Assembly: GCA_947095535.1 (NCBI GenBank)
Contig: OX352772.1
Location: 32,383,445-32,447,444 of the forward strand
Length of the DNA: 64,000 bases
From: Poecilobothrus nobilitatus
Taxonomy: Eukaryota; Arthropoda; Insecta; Diptera; Dolichopodidae
Reading direction: 5' to 3'
Made by a program: the position numbers and the translations under genes. The notes under the pieces were generated by a model, which worked only from the letters and a program-made list of their open reading frames with translations, was not told where the DNA came from and ran no database searches. Shown here piece by piece: positions 1 through 12,294 of the stretch (position 1 is its first letter; every line of letters starts with the position of its first letter).

Positions 1-41
1 TTAAATTTAAAACTATTAAACCATAAATGAATACAAGATAC

Positions 42-70
42 GTTACATCCGTTACATCCGTTACATCCGA
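42..70 (+). repeat. CGTTACATC triplet repeat
   Basis: CGTTACATC three times in a row (period 10). No associated gene. Confidence 0.7.
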
Positions 71-760
71 ACACAAAATACGTTAAACATCCAAATATAA
101 TGTCAGCTGTAATTAAACAAACTATCAATCCCTTTTTCAGGAATGCTTTGTCTTTCAACACTATTGGACTCTTCAGTAGGCTGGTAGTGCTAAATTGTCT
201 AAACAAGTTTTAGTTTAAATTTTCGATTCGATTAAGCAGTTATATGGAATTTTAGTAAAACCATCTGTGAAGTATAAAACTAATTGAAATTCTTTTTTCT
301 GTAAATCTCTAAAATGTTAATGAAATTTTAAAAAAAGGAAGAAAATTTTTCCAAAAATTAAATGAAATCACCATTATGTATAGGCAGTTAGCTTAATTAT
401 TAAGAAAACTTATATATAGACATGATAACATACCAAGTTGTATAATATGATCAATCTCTATATACAAACTTTCTGAACTTTATAAATAAAATGTTATATT
501 ACTCTTTTATAAAACCTCCCTTTATATCATAAAAAATGCCACCGAAGCGCAGTAGACATTTCAAACGATGAACATCTATTATGATTATGTTATATAAAGA
601 TATCATAAAACTTCGACTCTTCACTTATTCAACTCGGTTCCTTTTTAATACATTTTTAATATCGTTTCTACATCATTTCTGGTAAAGCAATTAGCAATGA
701 AATTAAATTATAGTTGAATTTTATAAGAAAATAAAATTTGTAGAGAAAAATTTTAAAAAG

Positions 761-920
761 GGCTTCAGTACCACCGAGGGAGGTTGGAATCCACCGGTTG
801 GAATCCTACACACGTCGTAAGAGTTATTTCCCCTTACGACATTTGCAGCCACGCTTGAAAAAGAAAGGCTGTGAATTTCCTGTTCACATTTATGTGGCAG
901 AGAAATGCTCTAAAAAAAAA
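761..920 (+). mobile_element. SINE-A copy, A-box region lost
   Basis: tRNA-derived SINE. The head is degraded and internally doubled (GGTTGGAATCC twice). The body ACACGTCGTAAGAG, TTACGACATTTGCAGCC, CACATTTATGTGGCAGAG and a poly(A) tail are clear. The predicted short frame over it is the SINE itself, not a gene. Confidence 0.75.
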
Positions 921-2290
921 AGTTTAAAAAAGTCATACATTATACCTTGTCAATTGAAACCCTCAAATGGCGGAGAATTTATTATACTTAATTTTTTTGC
1001 AATGCAACATTTAAATTTCTCCCGTAATTTTTAGATGGTGAAGATTCTTAAGATGTGAAGATTCTGATGATTCTTGTATATAATTTGAGAAAAAAACTGT
1101 TCATCTCTAAAAATTTATCTCCTTCTATCTTGGGAAGAAAGATTGAGAACATTATAATGTATCTCCTTAGATTTAACTAAAAGATTAAATAAACTGTAAT
1201 AAAATATATGGTATATAATTGAATATAAATAATCTCTCTAATAAAAATTGTACCGTTTGCAACTATGCAAAAGGGTAGTGTAATTGTGCAAGTTTGAAAA
1301 TAATTTGATTAAAAATAAATTATTTTCTTAAAGCAAGAAACTTCAAGATTTTTTTTCTTAATCTTTAAACGTCAACAGAATCCTTTCAAAACTAATTTTA
1401 ATATTTCTAAATTTATTTTGTCTTTCAATTTATTCAATTTAAATCAATAAATCAATTAATTTTCAAAGTTATAATGAAAAATTATGCATTCAAAATTCAT
1501 AATAGTCCATTTTAAATCTCATATCCTTTAAAATTTTGTTTTTTAATAATAATTTAAATCTGTATAAATTTTTGACATTTAAATTTTTTAAACATAATTT
1601 TTTATTAGATTTTTTTTAGAATCTTTTTTTATTTTTTAAATTTACTGTCATTCAACTAAATCCTTTTTCTAATTAAAATTTTTTTTTATCAATATAATAT
1701 ATATATTCAGAATTTCGAGTGTTCTTTTGGAAATATTAAGTGGTCTTTTTATTAAGAGCAATAAAAGTAGAAGAAATAAGTATTGAATTTTGAATTCCTC
1801 TTTAATTAAAAATTCATAAAAAAAAAAAAAAAGAAAATATAATTCTCAGCTTTCATTTAGTTTTCGGGTTTTTTTTTTTTTTTTTTTTTGTAGATAAAGT
1901 TTACAATAAAATTGGGGTGAATTAAATAAAATCAATAAAATGAAATAAGTTAAAGGAAAATAAAAGGAAATCTATAAAAATATTTATTTATAGTTCTTAA
2001 AGAAAATGTTTTTTGAAGATAAAGTTTAAATACATGCGGTGAATATGGTTATTTCTTCTGACTTTTTCGTAGATTTATATGTGAAGACAAGACATTCTAC
2101 TGAAAACAATTCAATTTTTTATTTAACTGACATAATAATATTCATATTTATTTATTCATTTACATTCAAATTTATTTATGTTGAATTTGATATACTGAAT
2201 TTTTTTTTTTTTGCGAGAATAGATTTGAATCATATCGAAAGGCACTATAGAAGAGTAGAATGAACACTAGTTCTTTATGAGTGTTTGAAA
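921..2290. other. AT-rich spacer
   Basis: Homopolymer runs (A at about 1818-1832, T at about 1870-1889) and random-looking AT-rich DNA. The 74-codon frame at 2039-2263 has noise-like composition and I do not call it. Confidence 0.6.
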
Positions 2291-2291
2291 T

Positions 2292-2324
2292 TTTAACCCA
2301 CTAAATTACATTTAGTGGGTTAAA
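2292..2324. repeat. Perfect 15-bp stem / 3-nt loop hairpin
   Basis: TTTAACCCACTAAAT (2292-2306), loop TAC, ATTTAGTGGGTTAAA (2310-2324). Flanking A/T pairs extend the stem further. The host element, if any, is not recognised. Confidence 0.85.
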
Positions 2325-3290
2325 TTTCTCCCCTTTTGACCAAACAATGTGTTATTAATAAGACCTTTAGTATACTCATGTCAGTGCTTCCTGGTCAAAG
2401 GAAGTTGAGTTAGAAAATAAAACAAATTTTAGTTGAGTTAGAAAATGAAAATTGATTTCAAATTGGCGAGAATATTGTAAAGTGAACAAAGTTGTTTGTT
2501 CACCTTCAATCTTTGCATGTTTTATATGTAATCATCACCAAATCTGCGTAACATATGAGGTAGAAGATGGTACCATATTCGCAATGTTCGTAACACAAAC
2601 GAATTTTCATAAGCCGATTTATACCATCTAAGAATTTGAACTTAGGGGTGAGCAGCAGAAGATGTCCTTATTTCTCTTTGGAATGCTTTCCGTGGAGGCA
2701 TCAAACTTTTAATCTTCCCGGCTTATAAATTCAAGTATGGTGCACTAAAAATAATTTTTTCAGATTTCGATAAAATCAAAATGTAAAGATTTTTCAATAT
2801 TTTGCTGCTTCTTTTTCCATGATTATAATATTTTCCTTTTATTATGTTTAGGAGAAATGAAAAACCGTACAAAATCAATGATGTAAACTAACATTGTTGA
2901 ATGGGGAAAAAAATGTAATGAATCATTATTTAAATTATTATTTATTTAAAGTTTAAATATTTATTGACCACTTTTTAATTGAAAATATTAATATAATATT
3001 AATGGAATTAAAAAGTTAATATGGCATTTAAAAATTATTTGATTTGATTATTATTTTTGAAAATAATTGAGTCCGAAATTTATTTTTAAAAAAAGATTGC
3101 AAAAGTTTTAAAAACTTTATCTATAAAACATTTAATAATTTTGATGTTTTATTTACTATTTTGTAAATGAAAGTTTTTCTTAGCATTTTGTTTTCAGTAA
3201 TTTAATAAAAAGAACTTTTAATATTCCATTTTTTGTTTTACTATACGTAATAATCAATTTTATTCAGTGCGATATATGTTCAATGAGCTT
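2325..3290. other. Spacer with a mixed-complexity segment
   Basis: 2515-2725 is less AT-biased (GAGGTAGAAGATGGTACC, GGTGAGCAGCAGAAGATG, TTTCCGTGGAGGCATC) but has no sustained frame or recognised element. The rest is AT-rich with nothing identified. Confidence 0.5.
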
Positions 3291-3344
3291 TATATATATA
3301 TATATATATATAAGCATAACACAGCATTTACTTTTTCGAAAATT

Positions 3345-3810
3345 TAGGTGAATTCTCTAGCATGAATCTAGGAAGCTTTCAAAACTTCTTTCCTCAGAAT
3401 AAATCTAAAAAAACTTTACACTGAAATTCCTTTTAAATAGGTTCTCGTACAAAAACACACTACGAATCTAGAGAGAGTCTAGTGATTATTGACATATTAT
3501 TATTGACATGAATTTAAGAAGCTTTCAAAACCTCTCCCGTAAGAACAACATCATCATGAGATAAATCTAAAGAAACTTAACACCGAATTCTTTTTAAATA
3601 AGTTCTCGTACGTTTGAAGACGCACTACGGATCTAGAGAGAGTCTAGTGATTATTGACATAAATTTAAGAGGCCTTCAAAACCTCTCCCGTGAGAACAAC
3701 ACCATCATGAGATAAATCTAAAGAAACTTAACACCGAATTCATTTTAAATAGGTGCTCGTACATTTGAAGATGCACTAAGAATCTAGAATGTAGTAATTA
3801 CTGACGCGTT
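3345..3810. repeat. Tandem array, three units of ~146-151 bp
   Basis: Recurring phrases: AGCTTTCAAAAC..CTC.CCCGT, GAGATAAATCTAAAGAAAC, CTTAACACCGAATTC, GTTCTCGTAC and ATCTAGAGAGAGTCTAGTG. Unit anchors are near 3381, 3527 and 3678. The first unit is the most diverged. ATTATTGACAT is doubled at 3486-3510. No coding potential. Confidence 0.85.
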
Positions 3811-4989
3811 AATTCAGTCTTCATCAAAAAAAAAATAAAAAAAAATTAAGTATAATACGAAATTGTCTAATTTGACATTATGGCCCCCAAATATAATTTT
3901 CTTTTAAATACAACTCTAAAAACCTTTTCAAAAAACTCCAAAGAGAAATTTGTAAAAAAAATTCTTTAAAAAGGTTAACATTTTTTTGTTCAAAAGAAGT
4001 TCAAATAAGTTTTCTTTCAATTTGAACGATTCAAACTTTTTTTTTTTCAAATTAATTGATAATTGGGTTTAATTTTGTGTTTGGAACAAAAATTAACTTA
4101 CAATAACAATTGAGTATTCATTCTTTTGTACAGTCCTTGATGATCTGTCCTTGAGACCTTGAACATTTTAAGAAAAAAATTATAAAACATATATATATAT
4201 TTTTTTTTGCTTTAAAAATAAAAATGAGAAAGAAAATTTCAGACATTGTTTGAAACTTTCTTATTTTTTTAAAAGCAAAAAAAAAAAAAAATTTTAATTT
4301 TCAAAGTAATTCACTTTTTATTTAAAGTTTTTTAAATTAAAAAAGTGCTAAAAAATGGGTCTCACATTATCATTCAGAAAAACTTTTGTTACTGAATGAT
4401 TTTCACTTTTTGTCATTGAAGTAATGATGATAATGAGAACTTTGTGCTAATTAATATTTTATATGAAGATTTTCATTATATGATAATATTTATTAGGTTT
4501 TTTTTTTTTAATACTCTTGCAGTAAAAAGTTTCTGTATTATTTAAGTTATTCAATAAAGAAATTAATTAAATTTTGCTAAAAATATTATCATAATAACAA
4601 TTAGTTTGGCAAGACTAATCAATTCTTTTGTATAACAATACTATTTCTCGAAGAATTCGAATAAAACTCAATTTATTATGATTAGGGAACTAAAAAATGG
4701 TGTATCATCTTTTGACATTTGAATTTAGTATCTATTTAAATTTCATAATTTATCTGTCTTCAGTTAGTTCTGTGTGCAGTCACATTGTTTCTTTTAATCA
4801 ATTTCTTTTTTTTTTAATTCATCAGTTTTATTAAGTTTCTGAAAACTTAGCTTTTCGTTTTCAAATAAATTACTTATTTTTTGTAATTGTAAAATTGGAG
4901 ACACAAACCATTCTTAAATATTTCAACAAACAGACACAAATCAATTGTTAATTTATATAAATGTAACTTTCTCACAACTAAAATTAACA

Positions 4990-5590
4990 CTTTCACGGAC
5001 AAGACGTCAAATACCGTCAATTGGTGGGTTTCTTATGTTGAATATTTTGTCGCGACGTGTTTGCCTAAAAGATATGCATTTGTAAAACGTCAAAGCGATA
5101 AATACCATCGTAGATATATTAAAAAATAGTTCATTCAAATTTAAGTGACCCGTTGTAAGTAAAGGTGAATATTCTTTGTTTATTACTATTAGTTAATTTT
5201 GTTAGAAGAATTGAGGAGTGTCTGTTCAAAAAGAGATATTTGCACTTTCAACATTTTTTTTTTCAGAACAAGATTCTCTAGGATAACGTGAATTAGTGAA
5301 GTAAATTTGTGTCTAAAAGAGTTATTTCCAAATAAAAATTTAGTTTAAAAATGACAATTTGTTTTAAAAAGTGATATTTCATATTCATTTTTACTGCAGT
5401 TTTGTTGCAATATTGGAAATATCTCTTTTGAATAAAACCATAGGTTTCTAAGTACTTTCATAAAATAGAATAATGTTTTTTTTAGTTAGTGCCGTCAAGA
5501 CGGTATTTACTGTCATGACTCGTAATATCAATTGAAGCTTTTGACTGCGTCAAGACAGAATATACCGTTCGAAATAACAGTACCCAAAAT
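4990..5590. repeat. Cluster of inverted and direct CGTCAA/ATACCGTC motifs
   Basis: GACGTCAAATACCGTCAATT (about 5003), ACGTCAAAGCGATAAATACC (about 5087), CCGTCAAGACGGTATTTACTG (about 5493, inverse orientation) and GCGTCAAGACAGAATATACCG (about 5548). The outer motifs partly match as inverted repeats some 490 bp apart. It may be the eroded ends of a DNA transposon. Confidence 0.35.
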
Positions 5591-7079
5591 TTTATTGAAT
5601 TTATTACCTATACAATAATTAATTAACTTTTCAAAACTCCTATTCATTTATCTCTTCCAGTTTATTATTTACTTATGGTGACCCCCGGCACTCAAGTACC
5701 CACAGAGACTGACCGTGAACGTTTAAAAAAAAAAAAAAAATTACATGCATATTTATTAAAAATTCAAAAATACTTTTACTGTAAATAATGGAATGACAAA
5801 AAAAAATAAATTAGTGTTTTGCTTAAATTCGGAATAGGCAGTCTAATAATATACCTTTAAGAGGAGATAATTTTAAAAAAAGTAACCTATAACAAAATAA
5901 ATTTATGCTAAAAACACAAGACAAAAAATATCAATAGAGGATTCAGATGCATTAGCCAGAGCTGTTTTCAAAATAAATCACATTAGTCCAAATCGTTTCT
6001 CTTTTACACATTGGTCCATAGCAAAAACAAAAATAAAAACAAAATAAAAAAATTAAAGTCTTCATAATCTTAAATTAAATTTAAGTTGTCATAAGTTCAG
6101 TTTTATTTTTATATTTTCAATAAATTTGAGAAAAAGAAATCCATAAATTCCAATTTCAAATCAGTGTTAACGTGTTGAACAAGTGTTTATAATTTAAATA
6201 AATATTTATAATACTTAAAACCTGTACAGTAAATATAATGCTGAAAACAATTAACAGGTAATCAAGTGTAAAACCTCTGGTAAAAATAAAAAAATCTGTA
6301 ATTAAAATTTTATTACAATATTAAATTTTACATTGACAGCAGATGTTGAAACTAAAAAAAAAATTCACCAAATTAACCAAATTCAAAAACTATAAAATGT
6401 ATTTTTTTTTTATTATTGTTTATGAAAAACCTTCACCTTATAATATAAATGTAAATACGAGTGTAAATAATTTACTTTATAAATAATTTAATATGTTATA
6501 CTAATACAACATTATATAGTACAATACATAAATATCAAATACAGTAAAAATCAAATAGCTAACCTTTAATTGCATTATCGATTGACTCTGTCTAATACAT
6601 TTAATATATTTTTAAATATTTTATTATCAAAGGACTATCCATATGAGTAACAATATTTAATGTCCAAGATCTGTATTGATTAAAAGTTGAAAACTTAAAA
6701 AAAAAAAAATTAATTAAATAGTTATAAAAATTATATCGTCTTGGTGATTGCGGTCAACCATCACTTTTAAAAAAATATTTTTTTTATTTATTACGGCTAA
6801 TTACAATCACTTTACAAAAATATTTTATGCTAAGTTATTGCTTAGGGAAAAACCCTCGTGAAAAGATTTAATGAAAAAAAAGGATATCAATTAAAGCTAC
6901 AATAAAAATAATATAAGAAACAACTACAGTAAACAATTTTAATTTTAAATAATAATAATTGAATAAATTCTCCTCTTCAGTTATATTATATTTTTCTACT
7001 TCAGTTACAGCTACTTGTTAAATTATTACTATACTACTACATACTAATAAAATAAAAAAGCAAACGAAAGTAAAAATCT
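5591..7079. other. AT-rich spacer
   Basis: One short GC patch (GGTGACCCCCGGCACTC, about 5680). Otherwise A/T runs; nothing identified. Confidence 0.55.
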
Positions 7080-7330
7080 AGAGCACTTTCTTTGCAGCTG
7101 TTCGGCCCTAGCAAGAGCCAGACTTCTCTCATTCCGTAAACCGTTCTACCGTTCTACAACCTCAGGGAGCTCTCTGAACACAGAATCAAAGAACTGATTT
7201 CGTTAATGAACTGCTCGGGTTGGATATAAAATCGCAAACAATCTAAAAACACAGGTCACGTGAGTGCATTGGTATCAAAACGGCGCAATCTAGTGCTAAT
7301 TGAGGCCATCACTTAGCATCGTAAAGGTCA
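7080..7330. other. GC-elevated, non-repetitive island
   Basis: About 250 bp with visibly higher GC (CTGTTCGGCCCTAGCAAGAG, ACCTCAGGGAGCTCTCTG, AACGGCGCAATCTAGTG). It includes a CACGTG E-box (7257-7262) and is followed by a TACC tetranucleotide run (7340-7354). On the minus strand the run reads TAGGTAGGTAAGTAG, which contains a good splice-donor word. It is not shared with any other locus in the window. It could be a 5' exon or promoter of an unseen gene or an unrelated element end. Confidence 0.35.
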
Positions 7331-7843
7331 CCACCCTACTTACCTACCTACCTACTACATATTACTAGTAGTACTACTACAATAACTACCATGCTATACT
7401 ATATATGATAGCATTTTCTAAACTGAACATGTAATTTAAATAATTCAAAGTATTTAATGCGCCATTTTGATCTATCTTCCAGTATGTAAAGATTAGATTG
7501 TAAAGTATGTAAAGATTTAAGCAAATATGATAGTATATCAATGTATTGAATTAAGATGCTTTTAAATAAATATTATTATTTATTTGTACATTTATATCTA
7601 ATTTAGAACGTAATTTCTAGAGCTAAATTTTTTATTTGGTACCATTTACAACTGTAACAAAAATCATTTCAAAGTAATGTAAACATTTATGTTAGATTAG
7701 ATTAAATTGTTATTAAAGTTTCTTACTAACGGGTGCAAGCTTTTGATGTAGATCTAATTGTGCTCCTCCTGTAAGTACGTGTTGTGGATTTTACTTCCAC
7801 CTATTATACTTCTGCCAGTCCTTTACCTCTAAGAAAGTAAAGA

Positions 7844-7919
7844 TTTTTTTTAATGCATTTCTCTGCCACATAAGTGTGGACAGGAAATTACACAACCGTT
7901 CTTCTTTAGACGTCGCTGT
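7844..7919 (-). mobile_element. SINE-A 3' fragment, minus strand
   Basis: Inverted tail: poly-T, AATGCATTTCTCTGCCACAT, GTGGACAGGAAATTACAC, GACGTCGCTGTAA. It is joined head-to-head with the plus-strand SINE that begins at 7918, with TAAG shared at the junction. Confidence 0.8.
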
Positions 7920-8088
7920 AAGAGTGTATAAAATACGCAGTAAAAACCGAGGGAGTGTGTGTTCGAATCCCACACACGTCGTAACAATAATTCCCCCTTA
8001 CGACATGTACAGCCACGCCTGAAAAGGAAAGGCTGTTTAATTTCCTTGTTACATTTATGTGGCAGGGAAATGCACTAAAAAAAAAAAT
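7918..8088 (+). mobile_element. SINE-A copy lacking the first ~25 nt
   Basis: AGAGTGTATAAAATACGC, B box GTTCGAATCCC (7971 region), CACACACGTCGTAAC, CCCCTTACGACATGTACAGC, CACGCCTGAAAAGGAAAGG, ATTTATGTGGCAGGG, poly(A). The A-box part is replaced by the inverted fragment on its left. Confidence 0.85.
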
Positions 8089-9136
8089 ATATAAATAAAA
8101 GTTCTAAATCTTGTGGAAAATAAATAATAGTAAAACAACTGGTCAATAAAAATATCATTAACAACAATATTCGATTCGATATAAAATTGTATAATAAATA
8201 CAGGACAACTTAATAATGGTTTTTCTGCATAAATGACAAAACAAAAAAAAAATCTTTCTTACAGTAGTATTTAAAATTGCGTTAACAATAATGTAATTTA
8301 ACTTTTATTGAGTTGTGAATATCATTACAATTATTTACTCATCAATAATTAATTAAATTGCATGTTAACATAAAAGGTATATTTAATACAATTTTTTTTT
8401 CTTTTAATGCAAAATATAAATTTCATTGAATAGTTAAATTGCATTCAAGGAGAAGGAAGTGAAAAGAAGTAAATAATGACCGCATAGTAAAAATAAATGA
8501 TTTAATGAACAATGAAATGATGATTATTAGTTTTTTTTTTCACTTTTTTTTTTAATCATAGGATTTCCATATCAAACTTTTATAATTATATTTTTTTATC
8601 ATTAACTTTATCTGTTCTTCAAACGGTTTATAAGATAATTATTTGATTATCCATTGTTCTCCGAAGAGGTACAGGCAGTTCTACAAATGTTACATAATAC
8701 AGAGAAATGTTTACATAGAACAGAGGAAAAAGTTGTCAAACCTTGAAACCATTAGTTTAAATTAATTATGAAGCTTATTAATTACTAAGCATCCTGAAAA
8801 ATTTGGGACGATTCGGACAGATCAACTTAACTTGTCGTAATGGATCGTAACTTTCTTAGTTCAGTGAACTCCTTTGGTAAGTAACAACCTTACAAAATTT
8901 TGAACTCTACTACACTTGAACTTAAATTCTACAAAATTTTTCGAATTCAATCGGTAGAAGCGTATAGACATGATCATTCAGATGAGAGAGAGTGGTAGTA
9001 GAGGATGAAATAACAAAAATATTCAAAGTGCATAAATTAACCTAAAAATCGTATTAGGGGTTTCATTAAAAATATACTATAACTGTTTAACTCTATTCCA
9101 CATGTCTATATACCTTCTATTCAAATAAGAAAAGAA
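8089..9136. other. AT-rich spacer
   Basis: No repeat family shared with other loci and no coding signal. The part near 8640-8900 is slightly more complex but unrecognised. Confidence 0.5.
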
Positions 9137-9205
9137 CGAGGAAGAATACAGTTGCCTTTGTCAACTCTTAGATACCCGTACGAACCGTTAGTATGTTCAC
9201 AGCCT
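9137..9205 (+). repeat. Family H repeat, 5'-end fragment
   Basis: GAGGAAGAATACAGTTGCC and GTCAACTCTTAGATACCCGTACGAAC match the start of family H. The sequence then departs. It could be the 5' end belonging to the tail at 10680, with about 690 bp of AT-rich DNA between. Confidence 0.5.
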
Positions 9206-9549
9206 GTCACTCTGCTTACAATATTATTTTTTTAATATTTTAATATTTTAAAATAATTTGGGTGAATTTTATAATTTCTAGAACTATGTGTTGTACATAT
9301 ATTCAAACTATATGTTTATATGTACATTCTTCAAAAGCAGATTTTAACCTTCCATATAACGATTATCAATCCAAAACTTTTTCAAATATTCTATAGTACC
9401 ATTTAATACTAAGCGGTAAATGTATATTAAGTTTACTTAGTACAAAATAGTAAATATAATTTTAAATATTATATTATATTATATTTAAATATTCCATTGA
9501 CAGAATAATTTCTTATAAGTACAATAAAATACATATATGTATGTAAATA

Positions 9550-9610
9550 CGGTGCTATATAATATATAGCACCGTATAATATATATATAGCACCGTATAA
9601 TATATAGCAT
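9550..9610. repeat. Palindromic TATAGCACCGTATAAT repeat
   Basis: CGGTGCTATATAATATATAGCACCG (9550-9574 region) is a near-perfect inverted repeat. It is followed by two more TATATAGCAC/TATATAGCAT words at about 29-bp spacing. It looks like expansion of an AT-rich hairpin. Confidence 0.7.
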
Positions 9611-9896
9611 CTATACTCTTATAATTCATTCACTAGTGAAATAAAAATTCTTCAAGCAACCTTTATGTTGTTTATTTATTTACATTTTTATGTACTACGC
9701 ATTATATCCTCAACAATTTCAAATTATCGAGTAAAACAAAATGGAAAAAATTCGTTAAAGAAATTTGTTAGAAAATTTGAAAGAATCAAGTAACACTTTC
9801 GTCAATTATAAAGTAACCCTATATTATTAAAAAAAGTTGTTAACAAAAATAAGAGTATAATGTTGAAGCTTTAATTTTTGTGTATTACTTCACAAA

Positions 9897-10680
9897 AATT
9901 TTAACAGGTGTTCAAGTTACAGGTGTTTAAAAATAGGAAATTTTCAGTTTTTGACCCCTTATAGCTCCTAAGCGGGGAGTGATACAAAAAAAATTTCTGA
10001 AGTGACTCATACTTATTTTCAAAGATCTAACTTCTGTCAAAATTTCAAGTTTCCAACTTAAACCGTTTAGAAGATAGAAGGGTTAAAGGATTTTGCAAAA
10101 TTTGAGTTTCGCATAACGGTAAATTAAGACATCGTATGCCACAAATATATATTTATTGTATATATACTTTTAAAGCTAATAAAAGTATTTAGCTTTTTCA
10201 AAATGAAGATATACCGTATACAACTTATGTTATAACAATTTAAATATAGACCTTTTTTGAACCTTTGGAGAGCTGTAGCTCCGTAACGGATGGGGCTACA
10301 AAAAAAAATATTTAAAAATAAAATTATTATTTTTGTGAGATCTATCAGCAGTTAAAATTTCATAGCTCTATTTAAAAAAAAATGTGGGGATCTAAAAGTT
10401 AGGTATTCGAGAGCTACCTTAAGGTTTGGGCCAAACTCTACCAAAAAAAATAGGGAACCTACAAATTACTCCCAGAATATATTGTGTAAATTTCAAGATT
10501 CTAGCTTTCTTAGTTTTTGAGTTAACGTGCTGACGGACGGGTGGACGGATATGACTCAAAAGTCTTAGAATTTTTTTCTGATCCGATCCATACCTTTGAA
10601 GGTATATCTAGCTCGCTTACTTCGAGGTGTTACAAACGGAGGAGTAATTTTAATATACCCGATCCTATCGTACGGGTATA
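9897..10680 (+). repeat. Chimeric family P / family H repeat with intact H-type 3' end
   Basis: Begins with family P text (CAGGTGTTTAAAAATAGGAA, TTATAGCTCCTAAGCGGG) and ends with the family H tail: GACGGACGGGTGGACGG, GATCCATACCTTTGAAGG, TATATCTAGCTCG, then TATACCCGATC..GTACGGGTATA. This shows that the two families share a 3' architecture and probably a replication mechanism. Confidence 0.6.
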
Positions 10681-10743
10681 AAAATCATATCGAGGAAATT
10701 CGATTTTTCACCAGACTTACCTAGTTAAAAATAAAGATAAAAT

Positions 10744-11115
10744 TTAACAATGCACAATGTACACCAACGGCTTTTAAAGGCGCACATTTCCAAAAGACAA
10801 TATAAACTGTTTAGAATATTGTTACTCTGCATCAAAATTTCATATAATAAGAAAAAATGTGAAAATAGGACATTTTGCAATTTTGAGGAGCTGTAAGTCC
10901 GAAACCTTACAGAAACTAAGAAAACCATTAACAGGTGCGTAAGTTACAGGTGTTTAAAAATAGCAAATTTTTAATTTTTGAGGCCTTATAACTCATAAAC
11001 AAAGGGTGGTCCAAAAAAGTTTTCTGAATAAACTTGTACCAATTCTAAAAGTTCTTTAATTTATGAATAAGTTAACGGTGTAGAAGTTTTGTAAACAAAC
11101 GGTCGGATAGATTGA
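10744..11115 (+). repeat. Family P dispersed repeat
   Basis: Conserved phrases: GGCGCACATTTCCAAAAGAC, TGTGAAAATAGGACATTTTG, GGAGCTGTAAGTCCG, TTACAGGTGTTTAAAAATAG, then a 3' end AGAAGTTTTGTAAACAAACG. The same phrases recur at 20385, 30040 and 57652 and, inverted, at 44180 and 49322. No coding capacity is seen. Confidence 0.65.
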
Positions 11116-12256
11116 AACTAATAAGTACATTTTTTAAAATTTTTTTTGGAAATCTGCTGAAACAAGGTCAATGGATTAAGAGTATAAAGAGAATTAGTAG
11201 CGTTATATAAAACCTGCTTTTACAAAATAACTAATAATATTCGTGCGATGGCTTGTTTATATGGATGCTCTCTGTAATTTATCTTAGAGAGCCTAAATAG
11301 TACATACGAAATGCAGATTCGATAGCATTAATTCTATGGGTCTCTTAGAGTTTAGGAATGCAAATATATTTCTTTAATTTTACCTTTGTGATAGTTGGCT
11401 TACATCTATAGAAGAATAGGAAGAGAACTGATCCAAAATTAACATAAAAAGTGATGAACAGTTTTTCCTATACTTTTCGGTTTGCAATTTGTACACTCTA
11501 ACCTATTCCAATAATATTTTTTGTACCTATCTTCATTTCTCCCTTGTTTTTTTAATTACATACATTACAATCCTAGTCAATTTTATTCTTTTAATAAATA
11601 AATTTAATATTCTATTAAAATAAATATAGAAAAATAAATCTAGTCGAAAATTTTTTTTTCCAAAATTTGATTAAAAAAGGGTTTTACGGAAAAACAAATA
11701 TTTCGATTAGTCTTATATTTTACATATGATTTTTATCAAATTTCATATAAGTGTAAGAATAATCAAAACTTTAAACTAGAAGTTGTCTAGGAAATTTAGC
11801 ACAACGAGACTGCTGAAGAGTTCTGTAGTGCTGAAAGACGAAATATTTCTAAAATAAAAATTTTCCTTTTCAGAGCATTTGTTTTAGTATGATTATGAAA
11901 GAACTTTGTTTTTTTTTTTATGCAAGGGTAGATGAGAATTCTGAAAGAGACCAATTAGATCAACCAGCGAATTCTTTTTGATATTATTGGACTTAAACTA
12001 AATTGAACTTATTATATTTAAAGTTTAAGTTGTATTAAATATTATTCAGAATTCTTAAACAGAGTTCAAATAACCCTTTTAAAAAATACTTTTAATTTTC
12101 TCTTTACTTTAATATTATATTATCGAAATTTTAATTGAAAACTTTTAATAATCGATTCTTTCAAACTTAAACAAGGGGGTATACTTAAACAATGTATTTA
12201 TAATATTGTTTCTAAATGCGTTAAATATCACCATTAAATATTTTGAATTTTTTTTA

Positions 12257-12294
<38 letters not shown>

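Noticed and set aside
536..571. Short frame MPPKRSRHFKR
   Set aside because: Only 11 codons; the basic start is intriguing but there is no continuation in any frame.
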